NCBI RefSeq assembly: GCF_900492205.1
Contig: NZ_UEYQ01000001.1
Location: 552,001-616,000, forward strand
DNA from: Ciceribacter sp. T2.26MG-112.2
GTDB lineage: Bacteria > Pseudomonadota > Alphaproteobacteria > Rhizobiales > Rhizobiaceae
DNA: 64,000 nt
Direction of reading: 5' to 3'
Shown here: positions 55,668 to 63,542 of the stretch, piece by piece
How the letters are laid out: every line of letters starts with the position of its first letter
Position numbering within the stretch: the stretch's first letter is position 1
Position numbers and translations under genes: made by a program
Notes under the pieces: model-generated
Told to the model about the DNA's origin: nothing
The model's database searches: none
Seen by the model: only the letters and a program-made list of their open reading frames with translations

Positions 55668-56564
55668 CTAGGATGCCGCGTGACGAAAGGTAAAAACTAG
55701 CCTCGAATACCAGGTATTGTCCCGAACCAGCCGGAAGCCGACATTGTCCGGCGGCGTACCGACCGAGCATCCGCCGCTTTTCGGGTCGCGGATGAAGGAA
55801 CTGAGCGGGGACCGGTGCTTGCCGGATGCGATGTAAATGCCGCAGCTCTCACTGGCGCTGGCTGTCACCCCGCCCTCCGCGAGCGTGACCTTGCGGTTGC
55901 ACGTCGTCGTCCATTCCCAGACATTGCCGGCGAAATCGGCAAGACCGTATTCGCCCTCGCCGAAGCGCCCCAGGGACTGCGGCGTCGGATCACGGGACGC
56001 CTTGCGCGAGGCCTCCCGCTGGTAATCGGCCAACCAGCGAAGCGCCGGGTTCTTGCTGTCGGGATCGACCCCGAGGGCATCGTCGGGAAATTTCGACCCG
56101 GCCGCGAAGGCGAGGTCCTCGTCGCTGGGCAGGGTCCAGACAGCATTGGTACGGCGGCTCAGCCACAGGGCATAGGCCGTGGCATCATCATGGCTGATGC
56201 CGGTGGCCGGCAGGTCCAGCGAAGACGGGGTTTGCTGCTCGCGAGCAGGGCAAGCCCCCTCGGCCACGCAAGCGTCATATTCGGCGGTGGTGACCTGATA
56301 TTTCATGATGTCGAGCGTCCGCGTCCGCCTGACCTCCACTTTCGGCGCATCGACGGCAAAGCCGTTCTTGTAGAACTCGCCGGCGGGTCGATAGGTGAAG
56401 CTGTGCGGCTCGATGAGGATGGTGGCGGGCACCGGGATATCGGTCGTGGCCGGCCGGAACAGCCCGGCTTGAAAGGCAAGCCCTCCGGCAAAAGCCAGCA
56501 TCAGCAAAGCCGGAAGAGCTATTGAAGCACTTGGAGAAAGATGGGGTGAACTGAGAGCGGACAT
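55668..56564 (-). CDS. nirV: NirV, SUMF1/formylglycine-generating-enzyme-like protein
   Basis: The product has 298 residues. It has an N-terminal membrane anchor or signal (SIALPALLMLAFAGGLAF) and then a SUMF1-like domain (MKYQVTTAEYDACVAEGACP; ATGISHDDATAYALWLSRRTN; GLADFAGNVWEWTTTC; PDNVGFRLVRD). NirV follows nirK in many denitrifiers and is thought to aid nitrite reductase maturation, though it is not always required. It lies 84 bp after nirK with a hairpin in between. Confidence 0.92.
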   Translation of the reverse strand: MSALSSPHLSPSASIALPALLMLAFAGGLAFQAGLFRPATTDIPVPATILIEPHSFTYRPAGEFYKNGFAVDAPKVEVRRTRTLDIMKYQVTTAEYDACVAEGACPAREQQTPSSLDLPATGISHDDATAYALWLSRRTNAVWTLPSDEDLAFAAGSKFPDDALGVDPDSKNPALRWLADYQREASRKASRDPTPQSLGRFGEGEYGLADFAGNVWEWTTTCNRKVTLAEGGVTASASESCGIYIASGKHRSPLSSFIRDPKSGGCSVGTPPDNVGFRLVRDNTWYSRLVFTFRHAAS

Positions 56565-56603
56565 GACGACCTTCCAGAGGCAGTCGATTGATTTGGGAAG
56601 AGA

Positions 56604-56632
56604 CCCATGCCCGCACAGCGCGCGGGCATGGG
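56604..56632 (-). promoter_or_regulatory. Intercistronic hairpin between nirK and nirV
   Basis: CCCATGCCCGC / GCGGGCATGGG forms an 11-bp perfect stem with a seven-base loop, 17 bases after the nirK stop. No T-run follows. It may stabilise nirK mRNA or dampen nirV expression, as the similar hairpin after xoxF may do. Confidence 0.6.
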
Positions 56633-56648
56633 CTTAAGCCTTGGCCGA

Positions 56649-57791
56649 TCAGCTGGCCGAGGGAGCGAGAACCGAGGTCATCAGGTCGTCGTTCCAGTCG
56701 CCCGTGACGGCGAAGTGGGCAGCGGCGCCGAGTTCGAAGGCCTCGATCAGGTTGTGGTTGACATAGGCGTAGATGCCCGGCTGCAGGAAGGTGTAATAGG
56801 CAGCCCCGGCAGCACCACCCGGGATGAACCAGGTTTCCTGGTCGGTTTCCGGCGGGTTGTGGAACTTGCCGGTGGCCCAGACATAGTCGCCATGGCCGCC
56901 GATCAGGTGCGGACGGGTGTCGCGGTTGGCCTGCGAATGGACGATCAGCACGCGATCACCAACTTCGGCCTTGAGGGCATTTTCGCCGGTCAGGGCACCA
57001 ACCGCACCGTTGAAGACGATATGGCTGGGGGTCAGGGTGCGCATGACCTGCAGGACGTCCTGATAGGCGTCGCCGGCAGTTTCATACTTCTTGAAATTGC
57101 CCTTCTCGTCCTTGGGGACATAGAAATCCTGTTCGCCGACATAGTAGACCTTGTCATAGACCAGTTCGTTGCCCTTGTGATCCTTCAGACCGTCGCGCGG
57201 CAGAACCATCATGGCGCCATTCATGCCCGAAGTAACGTGCCACGGAACCATGCCGGGAGGTGCGCAATGGTAGACGAAGACGCCGGCCTTGGTGGCCTTG
57301 AACCGCAGGATGGTCTTCTCGCCGGGATTGACGATGGTGAGTGCACCGCCGCCCAGGGCACCGGTCGAGGAGTGGAAGTCGATATTGTGCTGCAGCGTGT
57401 TGGTTTCGGGATTGATCAGCGTCAGCTCGACATAGTCGCCTTCATGGACGACCATAAGCGGGCCGGGGACCGAACCGTCGAAGGTCATGGCATGAACCTC
57501 GGTTCCCTGGTCATCGACGATGAGCTTCTTTTCCTCGATGGTCATGGTGAACTCGACCACCTTCGGTCCGCCCTCGGCCTTTTGCGTGTGGGCATGGACG
57601 AAGGGAGGCTTGACCAGGTCGACCTTGACGCGGGGAAGCTTGGCGATGTCGGCAGCGGTCGCGGAAGCGTTGGTCTTGATGTCGCCGCCTTCGGCGCGAG
57701 CTGCGGTCGGCATGACGATCGGCGCCAGAGCGCCGGCGAAGGCCGCACCGGCCAGTATCGTGCGGCGAGTTACCTGAAACTTCTCGGTCAT
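56649..57791 (-). CDS. nirK: Copper-containing nitrite reductase
   Basis: The product has 380 residues from the ATG at 57791 (AAGGAG upstream). A twin-arginine signal ([14 protein letters not shown]) is present. Type 1 copper ligands are His135, Cys176, His185 and Met190. Type 2 ligands include His140 and His175 (plus a His in [11 protein letters not shown]), and the catalytic Asp is Asp138. It reduces nitrite to NO in the periplasm, receiving electrons from pseudoazurin. It is regulated from the divergent region shared with nnrS. Confidence 0.97.
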   Translation of the reverse strand: MTEKFQVTRRTILAGAAFAGALAPIVMPTAARAEGGDIKTNASATAADIAKLPRVKVDLVKPPFVHAHTQKAEGGPKVVEFTMTIEEKKLIVDDQGTEVHAMTFDGSVPGPLMVVHEGDYVELTLINPETNTLQHNIDFHSSTGALGGGALTIVNPGEKTILRFKATKAGVFVYHCAPPGMVPWHVTSGMNGAMMVLPRDGLKDHKGNELVYDKVYYVGEQDFYVPKDEKGNFKKYETAGDAYQDVLQVMRTLTPSHIVFNGAVGALTGENALKAEVGDRVLIVHSQANRDTRPHLIGGHGDYVWATGKFHNPPETDQETWFIPGGAAGAAYYTFLQPGIYAYVNHNLIEAFELGAAAHFAVTGDWNDDLMTSVLAPSAS

Positions 57792-57870
57792 CGGAATATC
57801 TCCTTTAGAGTAGAGCGGAGCGAATATCGTCCGGTCGAGAATGGTTTTACGCCCGCACTGCACTGCGCAA

Positions 57871-57886
57871 TTTGTGCCAGCACAAA
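57871..57886 (-). promoter_or_regulatory. Symmetric Crp/Fnr-type box upstream of nirK
   Basis: TTTGTGC-CA-GCACAAA is a perfect dyad (core TTGTG-N4-CACAA). It is centred about 87 bp upstream of the nirK start. NnrR is the expected activator. Confidence 0.65.
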
Positions 57887-57973
57887 CTTCCCCTGGCGCG
57901 GGGCCCCCTGCGTCATTTTGGCAGAAAACGTTCCTTGGAAGACGCTGAATATATTGACAGAACAAGGTTTTGC

Positions 57974-57987
57974 TTGCGCGCGATCAA
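57974..57987 (+). promoter_or_regulatory. Crp/Fnr-type box 1 upstream of nnrS
   Basis: TTGCG-CGCG-ATCAA lies 64-77 bp upstream of the nnrS start. The 3' half is a consensus Fnr half site and the 5' half is TTGCG. Confidence 0.6.
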
Positions 57988-58018
57988 AGAGAATTGGTGC
58001 ATCGCACCGTATCAATGC

Positions 58019-58032
58019 TTGCGCTTTATCAA
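58019..58032 (+). promoter_or_regulatory. Crp/Fnr-type box 2 upstream of nnrS
   Basis: TTGCG-CTTT-ATCAA is identical to box 1 in all ten half-site bases and lies 45 bp downstream of it, only 18 bp before the nnrS ATG. Its position near the start suggests a repressing or fine-tuning role, or a downstream operator. Confidence 0.5.
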
Positions 58033-58050
58033 AACCACGGAGCCTCACCC

Positions 58051-59274
58051 ATGGCCGGTCCACAGAAACGACGTAGCGGCGGCATTCCGCGCGGCCTGGC
58101 GACGACCGGCCCGGTCCTCTTCTCCTATGGCTTCCGGCCGTTCTTCCTCGGCGCCGCCCTGATGGCGATCGTGGCGATGGCCTTGTGGATTCTCGCCTTG
58201 ACATCCGGACTGCCGGTCGGTGGCTCTTATGGCGCTGCGCATTGGCATGCCCATGAAATGTTGTTCGGTTTTGCCCCTGCGGTGGTGGCGGGCTTCCTGC
58301 TGACATCCGTCCCGAACTGGACGGGTCGGCTCCCGGTATCCGGCCGCCCTCTGATGGCTCTATTCGGCCTGTGGGTCGCAGGCCGCATCGTGCTTCTGCA
58401 ACCCGACCTCAGCGGCATCGGGATCGCCATCGCCATCGCCATAGACAGCCTGTTCCTGCCCGCACTGCTCCTGATCTTCGCCCGCGAAATCGTCGCGGGG
58501 CGGAAGTGGAAGGACCTCAAGGTTCTGATAGTGCTGGCCTTGCTGTCCGCAGCCAATATCGGATTTCATGCCGCGACGCTGAGCGGTGAACACGGCGGCT
58601 TAGCCCAGAGGCTGGCCGTCTCGGCCTACACCGTCCTCATCATGATCATGGGCGGCCGCATCATTCCCAGTTTCTCGCGCAACTGGCTGAACCAGCGTGG
58701 GGAGAAGCGCTTCCCGATCCCCTTCAACACCTTTGACACCGTCGCGATTGCCGGCGGAGCCGTGGCGCTCGGCGGCTGGACGTTATTGCCAGAAAGCCGC
58801 CTGACGGGCCTGATCGCCCTTGTCGCCTTCGGCCTGCACATCGTGCGCCTGGGGCGCTGGCGAGGGCACACAGTCTTTGCGGAAAAACTGCTCTTCATCC
58901 TGCACACCGCCTACGCCTTCATCCCCTTGGGGTTCCTGGCGATCGCACTGGGCACACAAGACTATCTTGGTGCCAATTCGGTACTCCATGTGCTGACGGT
59001 CGGTGCCATGGCAACGATGATGCTGGCAGTGATGACCCGCGCGACCAGAGGCCACACCGGCCGTGTCCTGGCCGGCTCCCGCACCACGACACTGTCATAC
59101 GCGTCGATCCTCCTCGCCGCCCTCCTGCGCCCCGCGGCCGACCTCATGCCGAACCATATGACGACATTCTACGCGGCCGCAGGCTTGTTCTGGATCGCAG
59201 CATTCGCTCTGTTCGTCGTCGAATACGGGCCGATGCTGACCCGCGTCCGGCGCGTCGGGCTGGCCGATCGCTGA
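58051..59274 (+). CDS. nnrS: NnrS family heme-copper membrane protein
   Basis: The product has 407 residues and about 12 membrane helices from the ATG at 58051. The NnrS pattern is present: GPVLFSYGFRPFFLGAALMAIVAMALW, the histidine-rich GAAHWHAHEMLFGFAPAVVAGFLLTSVPNWTG, and MGGRIIPSFSRNWLNQRG. NnrS contains heme and copper and relieves nitrosative stress, and is co-regulated with nitrite and NO reductases. It is divergent from nirK. Confidence 0.93.
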   Translation: MAGPQKRRSGGIPRGLATTGPVLFSYGFRPFFLGAALMAIVAMALWILALTSGLPVGGSYGAAHWHAHEMLFGFAPAVVAGFLLTSVPNWTGRLPVSGRPLMALFGLWVAGRIVLLQPDLSGIGIAIAIAIDSLFLPALLLIFAREIVAGRKWKDLKVLIVLALLSAANIGFHAATLSGEHGGLAQRLAVSAYTVLIMIMGGRIIPSFSRNWLNQRGEKRFPIPFNTFDTVAIAGGAVALGGWTLLPESRLTGLIALVAFGLHIVRLGRWRGHTVFAEKLLFILHTAYAFIPLGFLAIALGTQDYLGANSVLHVLTVGAMATMMLAVMTRATRGHTGRVLAGSRTTTLSYASILLAALLRPAADLMPNHMTTFYAAAGLFWIAAFALFVVEYGPMLTRVRRVGLADR

Positions 59275-59328
59275 GACCGACAGTCCTGCGTCCGCCGCTC
59301 CATCTCAAACCATGTCGATCATCGGTGG

Positions 59329-59649
59329 TCAGTGACGGACGGCTGCAGGAAACACGCCGGATCGGATGAGATCGGGCGTCCAATGCGGTATGTAGGTCAG
59401 TTCCACAACCGCCATATTGACCCCGTCGATCGCTTCGACGGCTGCCTGCACTGCCTGTTGCAAGAATCCGGCGGCAGGGCAGCCACGCGACGTTGTCGTC
59501 ATGACGACGAGCGCTCTGCCGCCGACATCGACCGTCACATCGTAGATCAGGCCGAGATCGACAATATTGCCGCCGATCTCGGGATCCGTGATCCCCTTGA
59601 GCGCGGCGACGATTTCTCCGGCAAGCCCCGGCAGGCTGTCGATGTCCAT
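59329..59649 (-). CDS. MIP18/PaaD-like (DUF59) protein
   Basis: The product has 106 residues. It is a DUF59 domain (VAALKGITDPEIGGNIVDLGLIYDVTVD...MTTTSRGCPAAGFLQQAVQAAVEAI) with the conserved cysteine in SRGCPAAG. Related proteins assist Fe-S cluster or metal centre assembly. Its start overlaps the previous stop by one base (TGATG), so it is the last gene of a four-gene minus-strand operon in the denitrification cluster. Confidence 0.85.
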   Translation of the reverse strand: MDIDSLPGLAGEIVAALKGITDPEIGGNIVDLGLIYDVTVDVGGRALVVMTTTSRGCPAAGFLQQAVQAAVEAIDGVNMAVVELTYIPHWTPDLIRSGVFPAAVRH

Positions 59650-60173
59650 CACCTCACTCCTGCATCGCCGATGCGGATGAGCATGCGATAGGCGGTTCCC
59701 GTCTCGTCGTAATTGCCGACCCACTGGTGGCCGCGCTTTTCGAGTTCCGGCATCAGGAACACCGGCTCGCGCGACAGCAAGGCGAACAGCACCTCGCCGG
59801 GGTCCATGAGTTCGGTTTTGGAAAGAATGCGTGCCATCGGCTCGGGCGGATCGAGCTCGGTCAGGTCGAGGTGGAACACCGGTTCGGCCCACATCGCCGC
59901 AGACACCGCATCGTCGGAAACCGCGACATCGGCCGGCCCGCCCGCTTCGGGCGTAAACAGCACCTCCCATTCGCCACCGCCGATTTCCGATGCCTCGTGC
60001 GAGAAGCCGCGCTGTCCCATGACGCGAAACAGCGGTTCGGGCTTGAACGTGGCGATCAGGCGAAGTCCCTCGCCCGGCTTGAGGGACTGAACGGCTTCCA
60101 TGATCGCCTGGAACGGTTCACCGCCATTGCGCAGGATCGGCCGGACGTCGAGTTCTTTATAGGCGTGTGTCAT
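59649..60173 (-). CDS. DUF2249 two-domain protein in the denitrification cluster
   Basis: The product has 174 residues. It has a first DUF2249-type domain (YKELDVRPILRNGGEPFQAIMEAVQSLKPGEGLRLIATFKPEPLFRVMGQRGFSHE) and a second (FHLDLTELDPPEPMARILSKTELMDPGEVLFALLSREPVFLMPELEKRGHQW). The fold is SirA/TusA-like, with no catalytic cysteine. Its ATG overlaps the stop of the membrane protein by four bases. Its role in NO metabolism is unproven. Confidence 0.82.
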   Translation of the reverse strand: MTHAYKELDVRPILRNGGEPFQAIMEAVQSLKPGEGLRLIATFKPEPLFRVMGQRGFSHEASEIGGGEWEVLFTPEAGGPADVAVSDDAVSAAMWAEPVFHLDLTELDPPEPMARILSKTELMDPGEVLFALLSREPVFLMPELEKRGHQWVGNYDETGTAYRMLIRIGDAGVR

Positions 60174-61537
60174 CTGGACCTCGTGGGCTGAAAGGACGGC
60201 AGGAAGAAATTGGGACGGATGGCTCCGGCAGGCAAGCGCTTGTCTGGCACTATTTCCAGAAGACGACGCGTGCGCAGGAATTCGGCAACCAGCGCAATGC
60301 TTCCGCCAAGCTGCAACCCGGCGCCGGCGCGATAGAGCAATGGCTGGTCCAGCGCCAGCGCAAGGGTCGAAAGCAGCACCCCGGCATGGAACAGCAGGAA
60401 CCAGCGCCGGCTGCGCGGCTCGCTGACGAGATCCTGCACGCGCGGGGTGGGAACGCGCCCCAGTACCGGTCCGTAGCATTCGAGCCAGGTCAGGAAGGGA
60501 ATGATCTTGAAGAGCTTGGCAAGGCCGAGGCCCGTCAGCCATCCGAAACCAAGAAGATAGACGATCGGCACCATGTCGCTCGACAGTCGCCCCACCACCG
60601 CTGCCGCGCCGAGCCAGCCCGCACCGACGAACAGCGCGGCAAAGGCAGCGATGCTGGCAAGGCTGTTGAGCTCGAGCTTCGGCCGCCGACGCGCACGATA
60701 GATGGCATAAAGATCGACGGCGTAGAACCCTAGGGCGGCGAGTGAAAACACGAGGGCCAGGGTCAAGGTCGACGTCATGAAGCCGGCCTCATCCTCGTTG
60801 ACGGACAAGAGCACGGCGACCAGAAGCATGGCGATCGACGCCGCACCCGCAAGCCAGACTCGCCTGGCTCCGCCGGAGGCGCTATCCGGCGAAAGAAGGA
60901 ACATGGGCAGCAGCTTGTAGCTGACGCCGACGGCCGAGACCGTCAGCCAGCCGCCAAGGCCGAGCGCCGCATGCAGCGGCAGTCCGGCCGGCAGGAAACC
61001 CGTCCAGGACGACGGCAGATAGCCGGAAAGGACGAGCGCGAATGTCGCCCCGAGCCCGAGCGTCGCCAGCAGCGCGACCAGCCCGAGGCCGACGAATTGG
61101 GCAGGCAGGGCTAGCGGCCATGCACTGGCAAGCGTGATGCCGACAATGCCGGCGATCGTCAGGTAGCCTGCGGAAAGGCCCAGGGCGCCGAACGAGAGCA
61201 GCGGGGCCGCGAACGCCCCGCCCCTGTCCATGAGCATGAAGCCGAGCACGAGTGAGGCCTCCCCGATGACGATTGCAGCGAGGCCCGACAGGGCCGCACC
61301 GCCGCCCTTCAACGGCTTGGCCACCAGCACCGGCACGAATTGCAGCAGGGCGCCGGACATCAGTAGGCCGAACCAGCCGGTGGTCAGCAGATGAACGACA
61401 GCCAATGTCGGCGGTGCCTCGATCGCTGCTCCGGGATAACCGTAGCCCGTGACCAGCAGTCCCTCGGCCAGCAGCAGAAAGACGCAGCTGGCCGCGAAAT
61501 AGGCCATCGTCCAGCGGGAAAGGCTCGCACCCGGCAT
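60170..61537 (-). CDS. Polytopic membrane protein of the denitrification cluster, function unknown
   Basis: The product has 455 residues with about 12 transmembrane segments and very few charged residues. Conserved-looking histidines occur in LAVVHLLTTGWFGLLMSGALLQFVPVL and LPLHAALGLGGWLTVSAVGVSYKLLPMF, and may bind heme or metal. The overall pattern resembles NnrS and heme-copper-like membrane proteins, but the NnrS motifs are absent. It lies between two DUF2249 genes and near norD. The function is unknown. Confidence 0.8.
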   Translation of the reverse strand: MPGASLSRWTMAYFAASCVFLLLAEGLLVTGYGYPGAAIEAPPTLAVVHLLTTGWFGLLMSGALLQFVPVLVAKPLKGGGAALSGLAAIVIGEASLVLGFMLMDRGGAFAAPLLSFGALGLSAGYLTIAGIVGITLASAWPLALPAQFVGLGLVALLATLGLGATFALVLSGYLPSSWTGFLPAGLPLHAALGLGGWLTVSAVGVSYKLLPMFLLSPDSASGGARRVWLAGAASIAMLLVAVLLSVNEDEAGFMTSTLTLALVFSLAALGFYAVDLYAIYRARRRPKLELNSLASIAAFAALFVGAGWLGAAAVVGRLSSDMVPIVYLLGFGWLTGLGLAKLFKIIPFLTWLECYGPVLGRVPTPRVQDLVSEPRSRRWFLLFHAGVLLSTLALALDQPLLYRAGAGLQLGGSIALVAEFLRTRRLLEIVPDKRLPAGAIRPNFFLPSFQPTRSR

Positions 61538-61576
61538 GTCCGTCTCCTCATTGCGGCGCCGTCGACGGCGATCCGC

Positions 61577-61885
61577 TCAATGGGCTCCGCCGCAGCCGCA
61601 ACCGCAATTGGAGCCGGTATCGGCGCCGGCCGCGGCAGCCTCGTTCAGCCGTTCGATCGCGACCCGCCACACCTCAGGTCCCTGCTCGAGATATTCCCAG
61701 CCGAACAGGCCGGAGAAGTTCGACTGCAGATGATAGTGAAGCGGACGGGGATCATGATCGCTGGTGATCAACATTGCCGCCCCCGGCGGCAGTGCATGCA
61801 GCATTCCGAAAATCCGCGGATGGCGTTCCGGCGGCGGAATGAGGCGCACGTCGATATGGGGCCTGGTCTCTGCAATATCGGTCAT
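61577..61885 (-). CDS. DUF2249 protein with cysteine-rich metal-binding tail
   Basis: The product has 102 residues from the ATG at 61885. A DUF2249 domain (DVRLIPPPERHPRIFGMLHALPPGAAMLITSDHDPRPLHYHLQSNFSGLFGWEYLEQGPEVWRV) ends in SNCGCGCGGAH, a likely metal or cluster-binding tail. It opens the operon of four unstudied genes ending in the DUF59 protein and sits next to a Crp/Fnr-type box. Confidence 0.82.
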   Translation of the reverse strand: MTDIAETRPHIDVRLIPPPERHPRIFGMLHALPPGAAMLITSDHDPRPLHYHLQSNFSGLFGWEYLEQGPEVWRVAIERLNEAAAAGADTGSNCGCGCGGAH

Positions 61886-61979
61886 TGGTTCGTCCTGTCT
61901 CCGTTCGGCCCGCAAATCATCATCGACGGCCCGGGCCCGGCCGATGCTTTGGATCTAGCCCCAAGCCTCGGAATCGACC

Positions 61980-61993
61980 TTGTCGCCGCGCAA
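61980..61993. promoter_or_regulatory. Crp/Fnr-type box between the DUF2249 operon and hemN
   Basis: TTGTC-GCCG-CGCAA, read on the minus strand as TTGCG-CGGC-GACAA, lies 95 bp upstream of the DUF2249 start and 112 bp upstream of hemN. It could serve either divergent promoter. Confidence 0.5.
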
Positions 61994-62104
61994 ATAAAAC
62001 GGCGAAGGCGAATGTGGCCTTTCGCCTCGTTCCTTGGGATTTGGCAAAGAGCAAGAATGCGATCGGGTTTAGGCAGGGGATGACTGTGAACCCGGAGTAG
62101 CCCC

Positions 62105-63457
62105 ATGTCCCGAGAATTGATCGAAAAATACGGAGAGGCCCGCCTGCCCCGCTACACCAGCTATCCGACCGCACCGCGCTTTGCCCCGGGCATCGGTGCC
62201 GGCACCTATGGCGACTGGCTGGCTGCCATCCCGGCCAACGAGGTGGTTTCGCTCTACCTGCACATCCCCTTTTGCCGGTCGATGTGCTGGTATTGCGGCT
62301 GTCACACCTCCATCACCCAGAAGGACCAGCCCATCCTCGACTATCTCGACGTGTTGAAGCGCGAGATCCGACTGGTGGCGAAGGCGGCCGGCAAACCGCT
62401 GAAGGTCGGCCAGATCCATTTTGGCGGCGGCACACCGACCATCATGACCCCGCAGGAATTCCTCGATCTGTCGATCTTCCTGCTGCAGGAGTTCGACATC
62501 ACCTCATCCGCCGGCATCGCGGTTGAAATCGACCCGCGGACACTGACGCCGGCGATGATCCGGGCGCTCGGCCAGTCCGGCGTGACGCGCGCCAGCCTCG
62601 GCGTCCAGAGTTTCGATCCGGTGGTGCAGAAAGCGATCAACCGAATCCAGACCGAGGAACAGACGGGCGAGGCAACCCGCGGGCTGCGCGCCGCCGGCAT
62701 CGACGGCATCAATTTCGACCTTATCTATGGCCTGCCGCACCAGACGGTGAAATCCTGCATCGAGACAGCCAAGGCCGCAATCGCCATGCGGCCCGATCGG
62801 TTTGCCGTGTTCGGCTATGCCCATATCCCCTCGTTCAAGAAGCACCAGCGGCTGATCGATGAAAACGCCCTGCCGGACGCCGCCGCGCGCCATGCCCAGG
62901 CCGAAGCCATCGCCGAGACGCTGGTTGCTGCCGGCTATCGCCGCATCGGCCTCGACCATTTCGCCCTGCCTGAGGACGATCTGGCGCTCGCCGCCGAGAC
63001 CGGTAGCCTGCACCGCAATTTCCAGGGCTATACGACGGATGCCTGCAAGACCCTGATCGGGCTCGGCGCCTCGGCGATCGGCCGCACACCTGAAGGCTAT
63101 GTCCAGAACGACGTGGCGATCGGCCAATATGCCCAGCGCATCGCCTCCGGCCAGCTCGCCACGGCCAAGGGCTACCGCCTGACGGCGGAAGACCGGCTGA
63201 GAGCACAGGTGATCGAACGACTGATGTGCGACTTCCGCGCCGATCTGGCCGACCTTTGCGCGCAACACGGTTTTGCCGTCGACCAATTGCTGTCCGGCAA
63301 TGCCATGTTCCAGCGCCTGCTGGAAGACGGGATCACCGAAATCGCCGAAGGTGTCATCACCGTCAAGGATGATTGCCGCTTCATCATCCGCGCGGTCGCG
63401 GCGAGCTTCGACGCCTATCTCGACCAGTCGGCGCGAACCCATTCCAAGGCGGCCTGA
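62105..63457 (+). CDS. hemN: Oxygen-independent coproporphyrinogen III oxidase
   Basis: The product has 450 residues. The radical-SAM cysteines are Cys57, Cys61 and Cys64, with Cys66 next to them (FCRSMCWYCGCHTS). The glycine motif HFGGGTPT and the HemN C-terminal domain are present. It decarboxylates coproporphyrinogen III anaerobically for heme synthesis. Placement beside nor genes fits heme demand during denitrification. It is divergent from the DUF2249 operon. Confidence 0.95.
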   Translation: MSRELIEKYGEARLPRYTSYPTAPRFAPGIGAGTYGDWLAAIPANEVVSLYLHIPFCRSMCWYCGCHTSITQKDQPILDYLDVLKREIRLVAKAAGKPLKVGQIHFGGGTPTIMTPQEFLDLSIFLLQEFDITSSAGIAVEIDPRTLTPAMIRALGQSGVTRASLGVQSFDPVVQKAINRIQTEEQTGEATRGLRAAGIDGINFDLIYGLPHQTVKSCIETAKAAIAMRPDRFAVFGYAHIPSFKKHQRLIDENALPDAAARHAQAEAIAETLVAAGYRRIGLDHFALPEDDLALAAETGSLHRNFQGYTTDACKTLIGLGASAIGRTPEGYVQNDVAIGQYAQRIASGQLATAKGYRLTAEDRLRAQVIERLMCDFRADLADLCAQHGFAVDQLLSGNAMFQRLLEDGITEIAEGVITVKDDCRFIIRAVAASFDAYLDQSARTHSKAA

Positions 63458-63485
63458 AAGCCGAACCTTCACCCTTCAACAAGAA

Positions 63486-63521
63486 GAGGCCCGGCACCAC
63501 CCCGATGCCGGGCCTCCCTTT
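63486..63521. terminator. Terminator between convergent hemN and norD
   Basis: GAGGCCCGGCA / TGCCGGGCCTC forms an 11-bp perfect stem with a nine-base loop, followed by CCTTT. It separates two genes that end toward each other and may work on both strands. Confidence 0.85.
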
Positions 63522-63542
63522 GCGTGCCTTGCCGTGTCCGCC

